Below are positions 14,201 through 25,594 of a stretch of DNA of 64,000 nucleotides, in pieces. Source of the DNA: Plazaster borealis (Eukaryota > Echinodermata > Asteroidea > Forcipulatida > Labidiasteridae). The translations under genes were made by a program, and so were the position numbers. Numbering within the stretch: position 1 is the first letter of the stretch; every line of letters starts with the position of its first letter. Below the pieces are notes generated by a model, which ran no database searches, was not told where the DNA came from, and was given only the letters and a program-made list of their open reading frames with translations. The DNA is taken from contig CM037462.1 of assembly GCA_021014325.1 (NCBI GenBank), positions 8,848,501 to 8,912,500 of the forward strand, in the 5' to 3' direction.

Positions 14201-17200
14201 GAGGTACATGGTGTTCACTGTGAGGCGAGTGAGGCTATTTGTGAGGTGCCCGACGGCTAATTGTTGCCGTGAGTCCACGTCATCCATCACGGCTGCCGAG
14301 AGGCTAAGGGCCGATACCGTCAGCTTGCCGGTCTGGTATACGGAAATATAAAAACATGTTTAGATATCTTGTTTCTGGTATTCATATTGTTTGTTTATCA
14401 TAACTTTTAAAGATAAAATAACACATTGTAATGGCAAGTGCCTACCTGTCGGTTTAGGTCTATGGTAGATACAGAATCATGATGCTCAAGAAGAGCCGTA
14501 AACTCGTTCAGATTGAAAGTCATGTGCTTCATTTGAATCCCACGCATGCGTCCATCCAGTATGTACAGAGTGTCGGATAAGGCAGCCATGCTCTCTTGCA
14601 AAGAAACGCCCATGTCTTTCAACATGGCCACCGTGACGTCAGCTGTGTCGAGAGCCATTAGGATGTGTAGCATTCTCATTTGTGCCTGGTGCACTTCGTC
14701 AAATGCGATGACCACGTACATCTGGAGTTGAGTCATATTGCTCTCGTGAATAGTGGTAATGTTGAGGGCGTCTTTAAAATATGTCAACTCCTCAAGAACC
14801 TGGTCAATGTCTGCTATGTCCTTGTCCAGGTCACTGGTGTCGGGAGGGAACGGAATAGAAGCCAAGCTGATACCGGCGATTGAGTTTCTGCTGAGCTCCA
14901 TGCGGCGTAGAAACTCCTCAATGTCGACCATTACCGCCGTGTTGTTGAGTCGTTGGTCTGCAAAATCCATCGTTTTCATCCGAGAGCTGACAAGACTTGC
15001 CTCGACCAAAAACAGGGTTTGGTTGATGGTCATTCCGGACATCAGGGTCAGCGCAAGGAGGTCAGCTGAGGTCAATGGTAAGACAGGTACAACTTCCGTC
15101 TCCATAGACGTCTTGAACTGTCAATAAATTAACATGAGCAAACGAAATACTTTAATAATGACCTCTAATAATCCACAATTTAGAAGATTAGGTAAACCCT
15201 ATGAACGGAAGGTGTAGCACATTACCGGTATTATGTGAAATTGAAATTATCATGACGGCCGGTTAAAAAACCCCCACAACAACAACAACACCAGCAAACA
15301 AACAAACAGAAATAAGGAAAGGAAAAAAAACCCGGAAAAACCTGCAAGTTCTGTTCTGTTACCATTAAAAATACTTAAATTCAAATATATATAAAATTAT
15401 AAAACAAAACAAAACCCCCCAAAATAACTTGAACAGAAAAAAATCCTTGATGATCCAACGTAGAACCAGCTGACTTCCGATTTATACATGTCTTGCATCT
15501 CTATATAATATAGGACTCAGGAGAAAGATGTATGACGTCATCACATACCGTTCTGAAGCAGGCCTCGACGATATTGGATGGAAACATATTCCTTGAATAG
15601 AAAATGGGGTAAAATAAGATGGAAAAATTGAGTTACTCTGCTGCAAAAGCAAACACATTTTATAAGTGGAGGTAGAGAACCAAGACTAGTTTTGGTATTT
15701 TGTACGAACATCGCATCATGCCTGTATGTTGGCTTTAGAAGGCGTACAACGCCATTGCCAACACATCAGCGAGAAATGAGAATTATTATATATTTCTGGC
15801 AATGAAACCAAAAGACCCTCAAGACTGTGCAAGTCGCGCGTATCGGAACGAGAAGACACGTTTTTTTCTCTGAAATCAAATCTTTGTTTTAAATTATATC
15901 TAATGACAAAATCTGAACAACAAAAATACTCATTGCATTTTTATAAAATCAGTTTTAGTTTGTTATAATAAATACACAAATAATGTGTCAATTATTATTC
16001 AAGCAACATTAAAACTCGGGGACAAAGGATGCCTATTTGATCTTAACTTTTCAGAAACCTCTTACGTGGATTCGCGATGGTCACACGGGCGTAAAATTAA
16101 CGCTTGACATAGATATAGAGAGGACGCTGACGCCTCAACAACCATAGACTGCAATGAAAAGGCTTCGCGTTGCAATTACAACATCTGGCGATTATCATTG
16201 CGCATCCAAAACAAGCGTTTAAATAAGTTTTGTGATCGTAGGTGAGCACAAAATCCTAAAATGTTGGTCCCGGAAGTTAAAATATGCACGAGACTTGCAC
16301 AGTCTATTTGGACTGTGACCTGGTCAGGAGGTACATAGGGAGAGAAAAATTGAAATGCTCCTTTTATATTTCTACATTAATGCTTTTCAGGCACCTCTGT
16401 GGCTGCCAACCATTCGTTTTAATAAACCATGCAGGAACATAATATAAGACAAATAAAATAAAATGAGAGAAGACGATGAAGAAATTAATGTTCAGTTTTA
16501 GATGTGGGAAGAACCACAAAAAGGTGAATACCCATGCAATTAGGTAGGGAGTAAAAACCCAATCCATGCAAGGCTCCAATCCGGGGTTCGAACCGGGGTC
16601 CACAGGTGTGAAAGGCGGGGAAAAAACCTCCGAGCCTACCTAGATACCATAATCTCTAAATTACTCAGAAAACAGAGAACGGGGAAAAAACATTTTTATA
16701 AGGGAAGATTGCGGCATCATTGCCTGTGGACATTTGGGACAGAAGATCGAGTACATGTGGTGTGTTATAAGACAATTGACATGGTACACACATACACGTG
16801 CCAACAATGCAGGCTTAGGAGGTGGAGATAACATTATTTACGCCAAACAATTAACCCGGTTTTAAGCAAAATGCCTTCATGTTATCCAACTACACCTTTA
16901 TACTCCATGGTATAAACACGAGTACCAGTGGTAAACAAACATCCCTTATAGTTGATATGCTAGATTTAGTCAATGTGCATTGAGAGGGTATGCAGTAAAC
17001 ATTGGTTCGAATTCTGAAAACGTTTTATTGATCTTTGTCCTCCATAAAACATTAAGATATATTTCCAGAGTATTTGTTGCTACGAGAAACCCATAAATCG
17101 GTTGAAGCGGTCTCAAAGTGCGTCGTAAAATGCACCAATAACCTTTTCAACATATTGCAACCAAGATTTTACAGGGCTCGAAATTGGGGGGGGGGGGGAA

Positions 17201-20200
17201 TCCACAAGAGCGCAGTGCTTTTTGCAGAAAATGTTTATTGGACCAGAAATTCTTTTTACAAGACCAAAATCAAAATAAGAAACACTTTTTACCATATGAA
17301 CTGTTTTTATTTGAAAAAAGCACTGAGAGAAGATTTATCTCATGTTATATTGCAAACAAGATTTTAAAAACAGGGCTCGAAATTGGGGGGGGGGGGAATC
17401 CACAAGAGCGCAGTGCTTGTTGCTGAAAATATTTACTGGACCAGAAATTCTTTTTACAAGACCAGAATCAAAATAAGAAACACTTTCTACCATATGAACT
17501 GTTTTTATTTGAAAAAAGCAAAACACAAGACCGCCGGACTTGTCTGGTCGTGAGATACTGGCTGGCCTCGGCTTGGGGTCCAGTGTTAATCTCCAGCCAT
17601 GATTATTAATGGTACGTTACATTAACGTTTTTATTTTCTTTCCCCCCTTTTTTCGTGGCCATTTACTTTGAGGACAATTTCACAGATTCGACGTTTGATG
17701 TGTTTATATAAAACAATAAGATGTGAGAATTCATTCACTCTTCAAAAACAATACAATCTAAAAACAATACAAAACAAAACAAAACAAACAAATTAACTTT
17801 CCATCTCTGCCCCAAGTAATCGTACAAAGTATACAATCAAATTGTCATAAGGTTCGTCACATTTTCTAACGCTGAAGACATTTTCCCCCTATTTTACAGA
17901 TTAGAAGTAACTTTATTTACAATTTTCTTCCACATGACAATATGTTAGACTGAAATGGTGTGAAATATGAATGTGTGAATTTGTTTTTCTTAATTGCCTC
18001 CTCTGCGCATCGAGTAAAGTGCCGATCAAAAATGTTGGTGTGTGTCATGGATAATGCTACCCCAACCTCAGTTTCACAAATAACTCGAAAATTAGATATT
18101 GTGGGGATGGCAACAATGCACATTGTTCAAATTGCAATACTGGCCCCAATTTCATCAAAACAAATTCTGCTAGGTTAAAAAATAAGCAGGATACCATTCA
18201 CAATTGGTACATGTGACATTGTATTTTGGCAGATAGGCCTACCCTTATTTTGGTAAGCATATAATATACTTTTGTTTTGCCTTTATGTTTCTTTGCTATG
18301 AATTTGAACCAAGTTCCTAAAAAAAATCGTAATTCCGTGCTTCATACAAACTGGCTCCAACACTTGCCAAAAGCCCTAAAAGAAAATGCATTGAGCTAGT
18401 TTTAAGAATTGTTTGAACAAGTACATTTTTGATTTGCCTTTTACATTCTTTAAAATGTGAAAATAATCTCAGACTTATCGGTTTGTGTCATAAGAAATGC
18501 ATTTGAATGAAGTAATAAGTGATTTCTTTTGTAGAATTACGCACATAGTGTTTGTCAGCTTGGAATCAAGTTGATGCCCATGCACAATTAGCCTGCGGTA
18601 TTAAACTTATAATTTACACCAAACTGTAAATGTTTCATTCATTTTTCATTTTGTTGAACATTGAACATTGTTGAAAGCCGGAAAGGATAAAGTAAAAATT
18701 GTCTGGAAAAGACAAAAAGATAACAAGATATGAGTGAGAGATATCAGAGATTTGCGTTTACTCAGTGCATTGTTTGTAGTTCACACCCCGTCTGTGATAC
18801 GGAACCTACTTTTATTGTAAGCATTTGTGTAAATTATGATAAGCGTTAACAAGAAATAAATAATCATTTATTGTACGAGGCTGCTGTTTGCATCCGTGCA
18901 GTGACTGACGTCGAGTGTACTCGCCCTGTTTGTTATTGTACTTGAAGGTTTTTCCTTCTCAACATGACGTCATAGCGGAATTAGTGACTCTGGCTAAAGT
19001 TGCTTGCATGGGCATTAGATTAACGTATGCCGACACAAAGGTCTATAGCCACACAGCTGTAGCCACAACCAAGGCCGTAAAAGGCGGGCCACACATTATA
19101 GTCCACCAGCCATATTGTTCTCATACATATGTAAACCAGACCGGGGACACAAGGGGAAACAAACTTTAGTCTTTCCCCCTATTCCGGATTTGAACTGTTC
19201 TCTTGTTTTTCATTCATTCATTCATTCATTCATTAATGGTTTATTCTTTATAAAACAAATGTCCCATAGCAACCAAAGGTTGAATTACAGGAAACTATAC
19301 AGGGAATACAAAATATAAAAAGGCGATAGAATTACACAAAAACAATATCAGAATTTGTTTAAAAGGGAAAACAATCAACAAGCAAGTCAGTGGTCAAGTT
19401 GTCAAAACATCTGCTTTAGAATGACGGGGGGTCGGGGGTTAGAATCCCGGCCCACCCGAGTATTGCCTGCCTGTGGATTTCCTGTCTCTCATGAAACGGA
19501 AGAAGCACTGGGTACAGTGCTTTTATTATCACACATCGGTATGAGATAAAACCCAAAATAATGTTGTGTACCCCAATGCAGTTAATACATCCATCAATTG
19601 GATTAGAAATAATTGTTAAAGATTGAATGCAAGCAACTTTACGAAGATAAAAGTGCGGGTATATGACCAGTTACAAACTCAGTGTTTGTAAGAGGTTAGC
19701 ACAATACTTGATCAGCCTTTCTGTCAATATCAATTTTTCTTTGAACTCGGATTGTTCCAGCGTTATATCCGTGTACCGGTATATTATCAAATAACGGATC
19801 AAGCAAGCTATGACGCAAATCTTCCTTACTGTCAATTGTTGCTAAAAGTTGCTGAATCATTAGGACGGAGTTCGAATTCCGGTCGCGACTGTTGAGCCCG
19901 GTATTTTTCTTCTATCATCAAAAGCTCATGCAAGGGTACCGGTACATATCGTAATTGATAGATAGCGCCAATTGCTATAGAGGTGCCAACATTTGCATCT
20001 TGCAATCAGGGAGATTTTGTACGACAATCAAGGAGATATGTAGAATTACATTCGACATTATATAGGGACAAATGTTCCATAATTAGGGAGCTTTTCATAC
20101 TTTGTTCATCAGAACATGGAAAGATTGGTTTAGTTTTAGGGAACTTTCTGCAGAATCGGGGAGAGTTGACAGCTCTGCAATTTGGTTGCCGGTGTAGGCC

Positions 20201-21763
20201 TACTTCAAGATTTTACTAGTTTGACAAGATGGACATAGATAGCTATTGGTGGGACTGTGTAAAATTATCATCGGACTATCATGGTTAGCCCGTTCAAAAA
20301 AGACCATACGTCCTATATAGAATCATTATAAAGGTCGTGGGTTCGAACTCCAAAAGAGGAGGGTTTTTTTCATACAGGATCCTGAAAATCGCAATGTTTC
20401 GAATTACGTCAGATGAGGTTAAGTTTATGACAATGTAACTCTGAAAATTCAATCAGGGAATATAAAGACTTCTTGGTCGTCATTAACTTTTCACGTTTAC
20501 CAATAAATGAAAACAAATCTATAATAATTTTCAGGTGCGCATCTTTTTTATTTGATCCAAAAAGAACATTCCCTTTGAATGGTAGGGTAATCGTTTGGTT
20601 GTTTTCAACGTAATGCTGGACCGTATTATCAATATACAGATACAATACAATTTAATGTCACCTGTGAACGTTTGGATACAGTGTATATACTTGTTGAGAA
20701 AACAGCAACAAACTATCACGGTATTTTCACGAGAACGTCGAATCCATCCACGTTTAGCGAGGTGACAGCGGGTAACAACAGCATCTCTGGCTGCAGCATT
20801 CCCGAACGGACACCAACCCGCAGATATCAGAGAAACGATTCATGCATGAATCGTTTCTCATATTCAAATTGTTGACATACTTTTAATGATTTCTAATCAA
20901 CGGGGCACTTCAAACTTCAAACCAACAGGATCATTACCAAAGTATGACCCTAGCTCTATAGCCCTTATATTGAGTGGCTCTTTTGGGGAAATTATTTAAT
21001 ACCATAACAGCGATCTGTTAATACGTTCCCTTAGGGCGAGGATAAGACTTGGGTTTCAGCGTAGAACAGGTGACCTTTGGAAAACTATTGCTATTGTTTT
21101 GAGTGGAAGTATTTATAAGAAATTGTCTCAACGTTCCAAGAAAATTTGTCTCCGGATGTTATGTTGCTGAACTCTTCATCGTCAATAGTAATTCATTTTT
21201 ATGATTGAATAAATCAAAGTTTCCAACAAGGTACACATTAAAACTTACAGAATGAGATCCAAGATGGCGTAGACGATGTTGACCTCATCTTCCTTCTTCT
21301 CTGGATCGACAACATCTTCTGAGCCACCTCCAGGTCTGATGATGAGAACCAGGACAATGCCAAGAACCACAGCGAGGATGGTGGTGGCCATGTAGTAGAT
21401 GATTGCACGGTAACCCAGTTTACCGGTCATGGTGGAATCCAAGGATGCCAGGCTTGCCACGAGGCTAGAAACAATCAGTGGGATGATCATCATCTTCAGC
21501 ATGCTCATGAAGAGACGCCCGGGGAAGCTGATGTAGTCGATCTGCTCCGATGTGAACTCCACCGTTACACTCAACACGTAGCCTATGACGAAGCCCAAGA
21601 CGACCGATAGGATCAGGAGGCACAGCAAGACGTTGTCGGAGGTGAACCAGGCCCTTCGGGGGGCTCCTTCTTGTCCATTGAGACTTCCCCGGTCGTCATC
21701 GTCCACCTTCAAAGTGAAATTTTTAACTTTCCCGTTACTTTCCATCCCCTTCCCAGCGTCCAT
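11231..21763 (-). CDS. Excitatory amino acid transporter (SLC1A/EAAT, EAAT1-like) with giant TM3-TM4 extracellular loop
   Basis: Eight minus-strand coding exons: 21249-21763, 15549-15591, 14446-15117, 13782-14332, 13217-13450, 11875-12069, 11626-11760 and 11231-11453. They sum to 2,568 nt, or 855 residues. The family is sodium-coupled glutamate/aspartate uptake at the plasma membrane. TM1 is about 45-64, TM2 84-107 and TM3 118-142. The short exon 2 gives the hallmark [14 protein letters not shown]4 starts near 546, HP1 has [12 protein letters not shown] (about 669-679), TM7 has NMDGT (705-709), and TM8 keeps D783, R786, N790 and D794. The C-terminus, HTKM, resembles the EAAT1 PDZ-type end. 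Residues about 190-540 are an expanded loop. The ATG at 21763 was chosen; the upstream in-frame TTG at 21769 is not a eukaryotic start. Orthology to SLC1A3 is suggested by the C-terminus and linkage, not proven. Untranslated 5' exons may exist upstream. Confidence 0.95.
12500..12632. mobile_element. Small foldback MITE in EAAT intron 5
   Basis: The left end, GGGCCCGATTTCATGGC, pairs with the right end, GCCATGAAATTGGGCCC. The arms continue through CTGCTTACC../..GGTAAGCAG and GCGCTTACGC../..GCGTAAGCGC, so nearly the whole element can fold on itself. Confidence 0.75.
12895..13130. mobile_element. Truncated TTAA-type MITE, subfamily II
   Basis: It shares TCAGTAACGCTTCTCAGATTC, the GATATCTTTTTCCATA segment and the terminal CATTACCAAACGTATACAGACC with the full copies at 53843 and 56856. 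One end is missing. Confidence 0.7.
13928..15117 (-). other. Expanded extracellular loop of the EAAT (exon 3 plus 5' part of exon 4)
   Basis: Exon 3 (224 codons, phase 0 at both ends) and the first ~135 codons of exon 4 lie between the conserved [12 protein letters not shown] segment and TM4. Vertebrate EAATs have roughly 60-80 residues here (family knowledge). The translated segment is rich in Met, Leu, Thr and Asp with a heptad-like hydrophobic spacing, so long helices or coiled coils are plausible. Sequons include NQT (residue 218), NNT, NIT, NMT and NLT, consistent with a glycosylated outside loop. It has no cysteine-rich or recognisable domain pattern. The 14333-14445 intron separates the two exons. 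Confidence 0.85.
16555..16645 (-). mobile_element. tRNA-headed SINE fragment, family C
   Basis: The minus strand reads a B-box-like CGGTTCGAACCCCGG and GCCTTTCACACCTGTGG, related to the plus-strand head at 54605. It lies in EAAT intron 1. It is a weak, truncated copy. Confidence 0.45.
17150..17605. repeat. 199-bp tandem duplication with a G-run, next to an inverted dispersed repeat
   Basis: CAGGGCTCGAAATTGGGGG starts at 17172 and again at 17371, with about 160 bp of near-identical sequence after each. At 17538-17605 follows the reverse complement of the 5168 and 7735 repeat (GGACTTGTC..GGTCCAGTGTTAA). The region is noncoding and lies in EAAT intron 1, which is about 5.7 kb (15592-21248). Confidence 0.7.
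19388..19550 (+). mobile_element. tRNA-headed SINE, family B (copy 2)
   Basis: The head GTCAGTGGTCAAGTTGTCAA and a B-box-like GGGTTAGAATCCC are followed by the same body layout as 3010-3165, ending TTATCACACAT. It lies in EAAT intron 1. Confidence 0.6.
20830..20859. repeat. Perfect 30-bp palindrome
   Basis: The half-site GAGAAACGATTCATG is followed directly by its exact reverse complement. Upstream 20790-20825 and this palindrome resemble, inverted, 48395-48455. It is probably the central hairpin of a decayed MITE in EAAT intron 1. Confidence 0.8.
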
Positions 21764-22289
21764 CTTCAACTTAATTCAAAGATTTAAGATTCGACTTAAT
21801 TCCAATTCCACCTTTAACATTCAAAATTGTTAGCTCGCAGGGCGCGAAAAATAATCCTTTCCTAAGCTCAGCGTAACGTAAACTGACTTGCTTTACTGCA
21901 TAAAAGACCGCCCATTTCGACTCCAATCTTTTCAAGGTGTTGTACGTAATTATACCGTGACCAAGCAACACCCCCCCCCCCCCGTGACGCAAATTTAGAA
22001 ATCCATCGAATCAGGGCTTGACGGTTTTTCTTTTCAGGTCACAACCCACCCGGACAGTCACATAGCAAATATGTAAATATTAATACAGTGGTTAAATTTT
22101 AACCCGAAAGGGAACTCGATAATGCACTTGTGAATGGCACACGTACTGCTGAGTCAATAAAATGTTGATTTAATCTACAAAAACGAACACCTGGAAAAGG
22201 GTGATGGAATTTTTCAATAAATGCTACTACGACACAACTTCAATTCTCGAGTCCGAGTACGAGTCGTATAATTACGGTTATAAAAAACA

Positions 22290-22865
22290 TAAACACACAC
22301 ACACACACACGTTTGTAAATCCCGCTTACCGAGAACTTCTCTTTGTTCTCCCATTGTTTGGACAAAGTTTTTTTTGGCGACGTCCCCGTTGGGTTTGTAC
22401 ACGAAAACGAAGCGAGGACGTCCTCGCTCTGTCAAACACCCGGATCCCTTTTGTTAAAGTCCTCGGTTTCAATGGATAGACACGCTCACACACACATGTT
22501 TGTTAATCCCGCTTACCGAGGACTTCTCTTTGTTCTCCCATTGTTTGGACATAGTTTTTTTAGCGATGTCCCCATTGGTTTTGTACACGAAAACGAAGAG
22601 AGGACGTCCTCGCTCTGTCAAACACCCGGATCCCTTTTGTTAAAGTCCTCGGTTTGAATGGATAGACACGCTCACACACACACGCGTTTGTGAATCCCGT
22701 GAATCCCGTAAACCGAGAACTTCTCTGTGTTCTCCCATTGTTTGGACTTTGTTTTTGTTAGCGACTTCCCCATTGGTTTTGTACACGAAAGCGAAGCGAG
22801 GACGTCCTCGCTCTGTCAAAAACCCGGATCCCTTTTGTTAAAGTCCTCGGTTTCAACAGGTAGAC
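22290..22865. repeat. Three tandem units of a ~187-bp repeat
   Basis: Each unit begins with a CA repeat, then CCCGCTTACCGAGAAC, TTGTTCTCCCATTGTTTGG, GAGGACGTCCTCGCTCTG, CCCGGATCCCTTTTGTTAAA and GTCCTCGGTTT. One inverted single unit is at 38363-38590 inside FG-GAP gene 2. The overlapping reading frames here merely translate the repeat. Confidence 0.85.
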
Positions 22866-23771
22866 ATGCTCAACCTTACGGATTGAGTTTGTAGAGTCCT
22901 GCTATTGTTGTTCTATTGTTGCCCTTTCTAAAGAATTCCTCTGTGGGGTCCAAGTTGAACAAACTTTGTGAGGTCTATTGTTCCGATGTCTAAAAGAACC
23001 CACAAGGGCCCTTCCGTAAGTTCATTACTTTGTGTTTCATACACTCTGGATATTCCTTTGTTCTGTACACTTAAGAAAAACAATATTTTTCAACCCTGTA
23101 AAAAAAAAACTATATGTGGACGTGCGTTAGTCCACATAGTGTTTCAAGTCCCTACACTGAGTGGACCTCTTTGTTCTCGGGTCCTAACTTCGTATGTAGC
23201 GCTTATGCACTGAAAACAGTCACTGCAGGCGCGATTTGAAGCCACGACCGTCCACATTCTACAACAAGTCCTACTGGTCCATGAACCTATATCACACGAA
23301 TAATCATCATTTTACAATGTTAAAACCAAATAATCGTAACACATAGTATACTAATTATATCTGTTGTCATAACATTCAAGAAATTAGTTCGAACATCTTT
23401 TCTAGTGCCTCTCTCATTGTCCCCAAACAAATTCATACGATGTGGCAGTAACTTCACACCGATTTTCTAAGGGGAAACATTTCAATCTCATGGAGAATTA
23501 TAGCATAATTATGGAAGGTTTGATTTTCAAAGCTATCCTTCTATTTACAATAATGAACAGAAACGACGCGTTTTCAATGTCTCAATGTTTGTTACATATT
23601 TCACTGTCTTCTGCTGAGTTGATTGAAATGTTCATGTTGGAGCTTTCACATTCAGTGAAACTTGTATCTGTTGACTTCCGTATTTCAAAAATGTATATGG
23701 AGAAAATAGTATACAAAATCAAGGTCTGTTTGTGACTTCCAGGTAAGTGATGGGGGGAACCACACGCCACC

Positions 23772-23968
23772 CAGGGGCGGATCCAGGATTTTCCAAACGG
23801 TGGGGGGGCGTGAAAATATTCCAAGCAGCAAAATGATAAATGAAGTTTGTTGCCCCATTTCTCCCTCCCCTTCTCTCTCTCTCCCTCTTTTTTTCTTTTT
23901 TCCCTCTTTTTTTTTTTATATGAAAAAGGGGGGCGTGCGCCCCCCACGCCCCCCTGGATCCGCGCCTG
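23772..23968. mobile_element. MITE with CAGGGGCGGATCCAGG ends
   Basis: The left end, CAGGGGCGGATCCAGG, is matched by the right end, CCTGGATCCGCGCCTG, with G- and C-rich inner arms and a pyrimidine-rich centre. Similar ends are widespread in marine invertebrate genomes (my recollection). No clear target duplication was found. Confidence 0.75.
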
Positions 23969-24131
23969 GCACCGGTCTCAACCAGATTGTGTGGTTGAAA
24001 TACAAAATCAAGGACTATTCGTGACATTAACGAAATCGATTGGGGGAAATGGTGTTACCAAACTAACGACCAGGTTGTTTAGTGTGAAAACAGGGTTGTG
24101 AGAGACTAATGGTCATTGCCAGATCATTATG

Positions 24132-24370
24132 CGTGTCGTGGCCGAGAAGTTAAGAACACCGGACTCAAGCTCTGGTAATTCTGATCAGCAGAGTGTGGGT
24201 TCGAGTCCCAGTCGTGGCACTTGTGTCCTTCAGCTAGATACTTCACCATAATTGCTTTGGCCTTCGGATGGGACATTAAACCATAGGTCCCGTGTACTGG
24301 GACTGGTATAGTACACGTAAAAGGACCGAGAACACTTATCGTTGAAGAGTACACTGGTGTTTCTGCCGTT
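24132..24370 (+). mobile_element. tRNA-headed SINE, family A (copy 2)
   Basis: It has an intact tRNA-like head: A-box-like GTGGCCGAGAAGTTAAG, then B-box GGGTTCGAGTCCC. The family-A body follows (CACTTGTGTCC, CTTCGGATGGGAC). It is truncated before the GCGCTATATAAG tail. Confidence 0.75.
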
Positions 24371-25500
24371 GTTTGCAGGTTTCCCTAGGCTTGCGAGCTA
24401 AAGTAATTAAGTTTGATTATGAGGCCCCCTTGAATTGGTTTCATTACCAGAAATATATAAATCAAATTTTAGTTTCCGCTATACAGTTTTATGTTCTCTG
24501 TTGATTGTATTCAATAATGTGCCGGTAGGGGGTTCTTTTAAACTACCTATTGGTCACACAATGGATCTGTCAAACTTGGGTCCTCCGTCCTCCACCCGTG
24601 GCTGGAAACAACCGCTTCCAGCTCCTTCGTTTGATCATTGCAAACCGTCCAACCCTGACAAAATCTCCTCTGCCTTTGGTGAATAATTCTCTTTTGTTTG
24701 TAAAACAGTCACCCGCCTTGCTACACATTCCCGAGTTGTCTGTTTGTTTCTGTTTTCGCAAGCCATACAACTCGTGCTTCTATGGTATTCTACGTTGTGT
24801 GATAGATACTGCCCTCCGAATCCTGCAAGGAGATTGGTGTGTTTGGTTCTTCCCACGGACACTGTGGATTTTTGTATGGTGGCCCTGAAGGGACATCCAT
24901 TTGAAATCTGGACGTTTTGGGTTGGAAATTTTCAGAGTAAAATGTTACATTTTATACGCTTTAATATGATAATTTCAATGTTTATAAAACTATTTTTCCA
25001 TTTACACGCAGAAAATGTATTTATTTTTTACACTCACGCCAGATTATCTTATAAAAAATACAATAAATTACATAAAAAGGGCGCTGAAAAGGGACTTGTT
25101 TAAGAAAAAGGCAAACGAAAACTTGGCCAGAAGTGCGCCCCTAGATAAAATGGTCACCCCCTTGTGTTCTGCCCCCCTAAAATTTTACCCTAGTTACGGC
25201 GGCTGATCAAACCTCACAAATATCCTTGCAAATAATTTGCAATGCAGCAAATATTACCCAATCAATTAATAGGAGAACATAAAGAGGTCCCGGATTTATC
25301 GGGTCAACAAATGTTATCATTATTATGATCTGAACTAGGTTGCAACTTTGTTGTATAAGAATTATAAATTAAATAATAGCAAAGTAACACATTGTACATT
25401 CCCACGGGAACTTAACAGCTTAGAAACTAAGTATTTCTTTTGAGAGTCAACCCGTTGTTATTAATTCAATAGATTTCAATCTTAATCCGTTCGTTATTGG

Positions 25501-25510
25501 TATATATAAA
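25501..25510 (+). promoter_or_regulatory. TATA box of FG-GAP gene 1
   Basis: TATATATAAA lies 94 bp upstream of the ATG at 25595. The paralog has a TATA-like motif 90 bp upstream of its own ATG, so the core promoter layout appears to be kept. The transcription start would be about 30 bp downstream (inference). Confidence 0.6.
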
Positions 25511-25594
25511 CCTCAAATTTTTAAACAAAGTTTCAAAATATTTCTTCGAGAACACGAAGCCTTGCAAGACGTTTGCTGTTGTGTACCAGTAAAC

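Larger units (their letters stand above)
21764..25594. other. Intergenic region between divergent EAAT and FG-GAP gene 1
   Basis: About 3.8 kb. It should hold the upstream regions of both genes. It contains a three-unit ~187-bp tandem repeat (22290-22865), a GC-ended MITE (23772-23968), a SINE (24132-24370) and a TATA box (25501). A C-run at about 21970 and (CA)n near 22290 are simple sequence. No other gene could be supported. Confidence 0.65.

Noticed and set aside
14013..15127. Plus-strand frames of 112 and 124 residues
   Set aside because: They are antisense to transporter exons 3 and 4, whose minus-strand frame is phase-consistent and matches the family.
21764..21769. Transporter start at 21769
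   Set aside because: That codon is TTG; the first ATG in frame is at 21763.
22201..22657. Overlapping frames with repeated protein segments (FVNPAYR.LLFVLPLFG)
   Set aside because: They only translate the ~187-bp tandem repeat; the third unit breaks the frame.
23582..24027. Lys/Arg/Glu-rich minus-strand frames
   Set aside because: They cross a purine-rich MITE centre; low complexity, no homology recognised.
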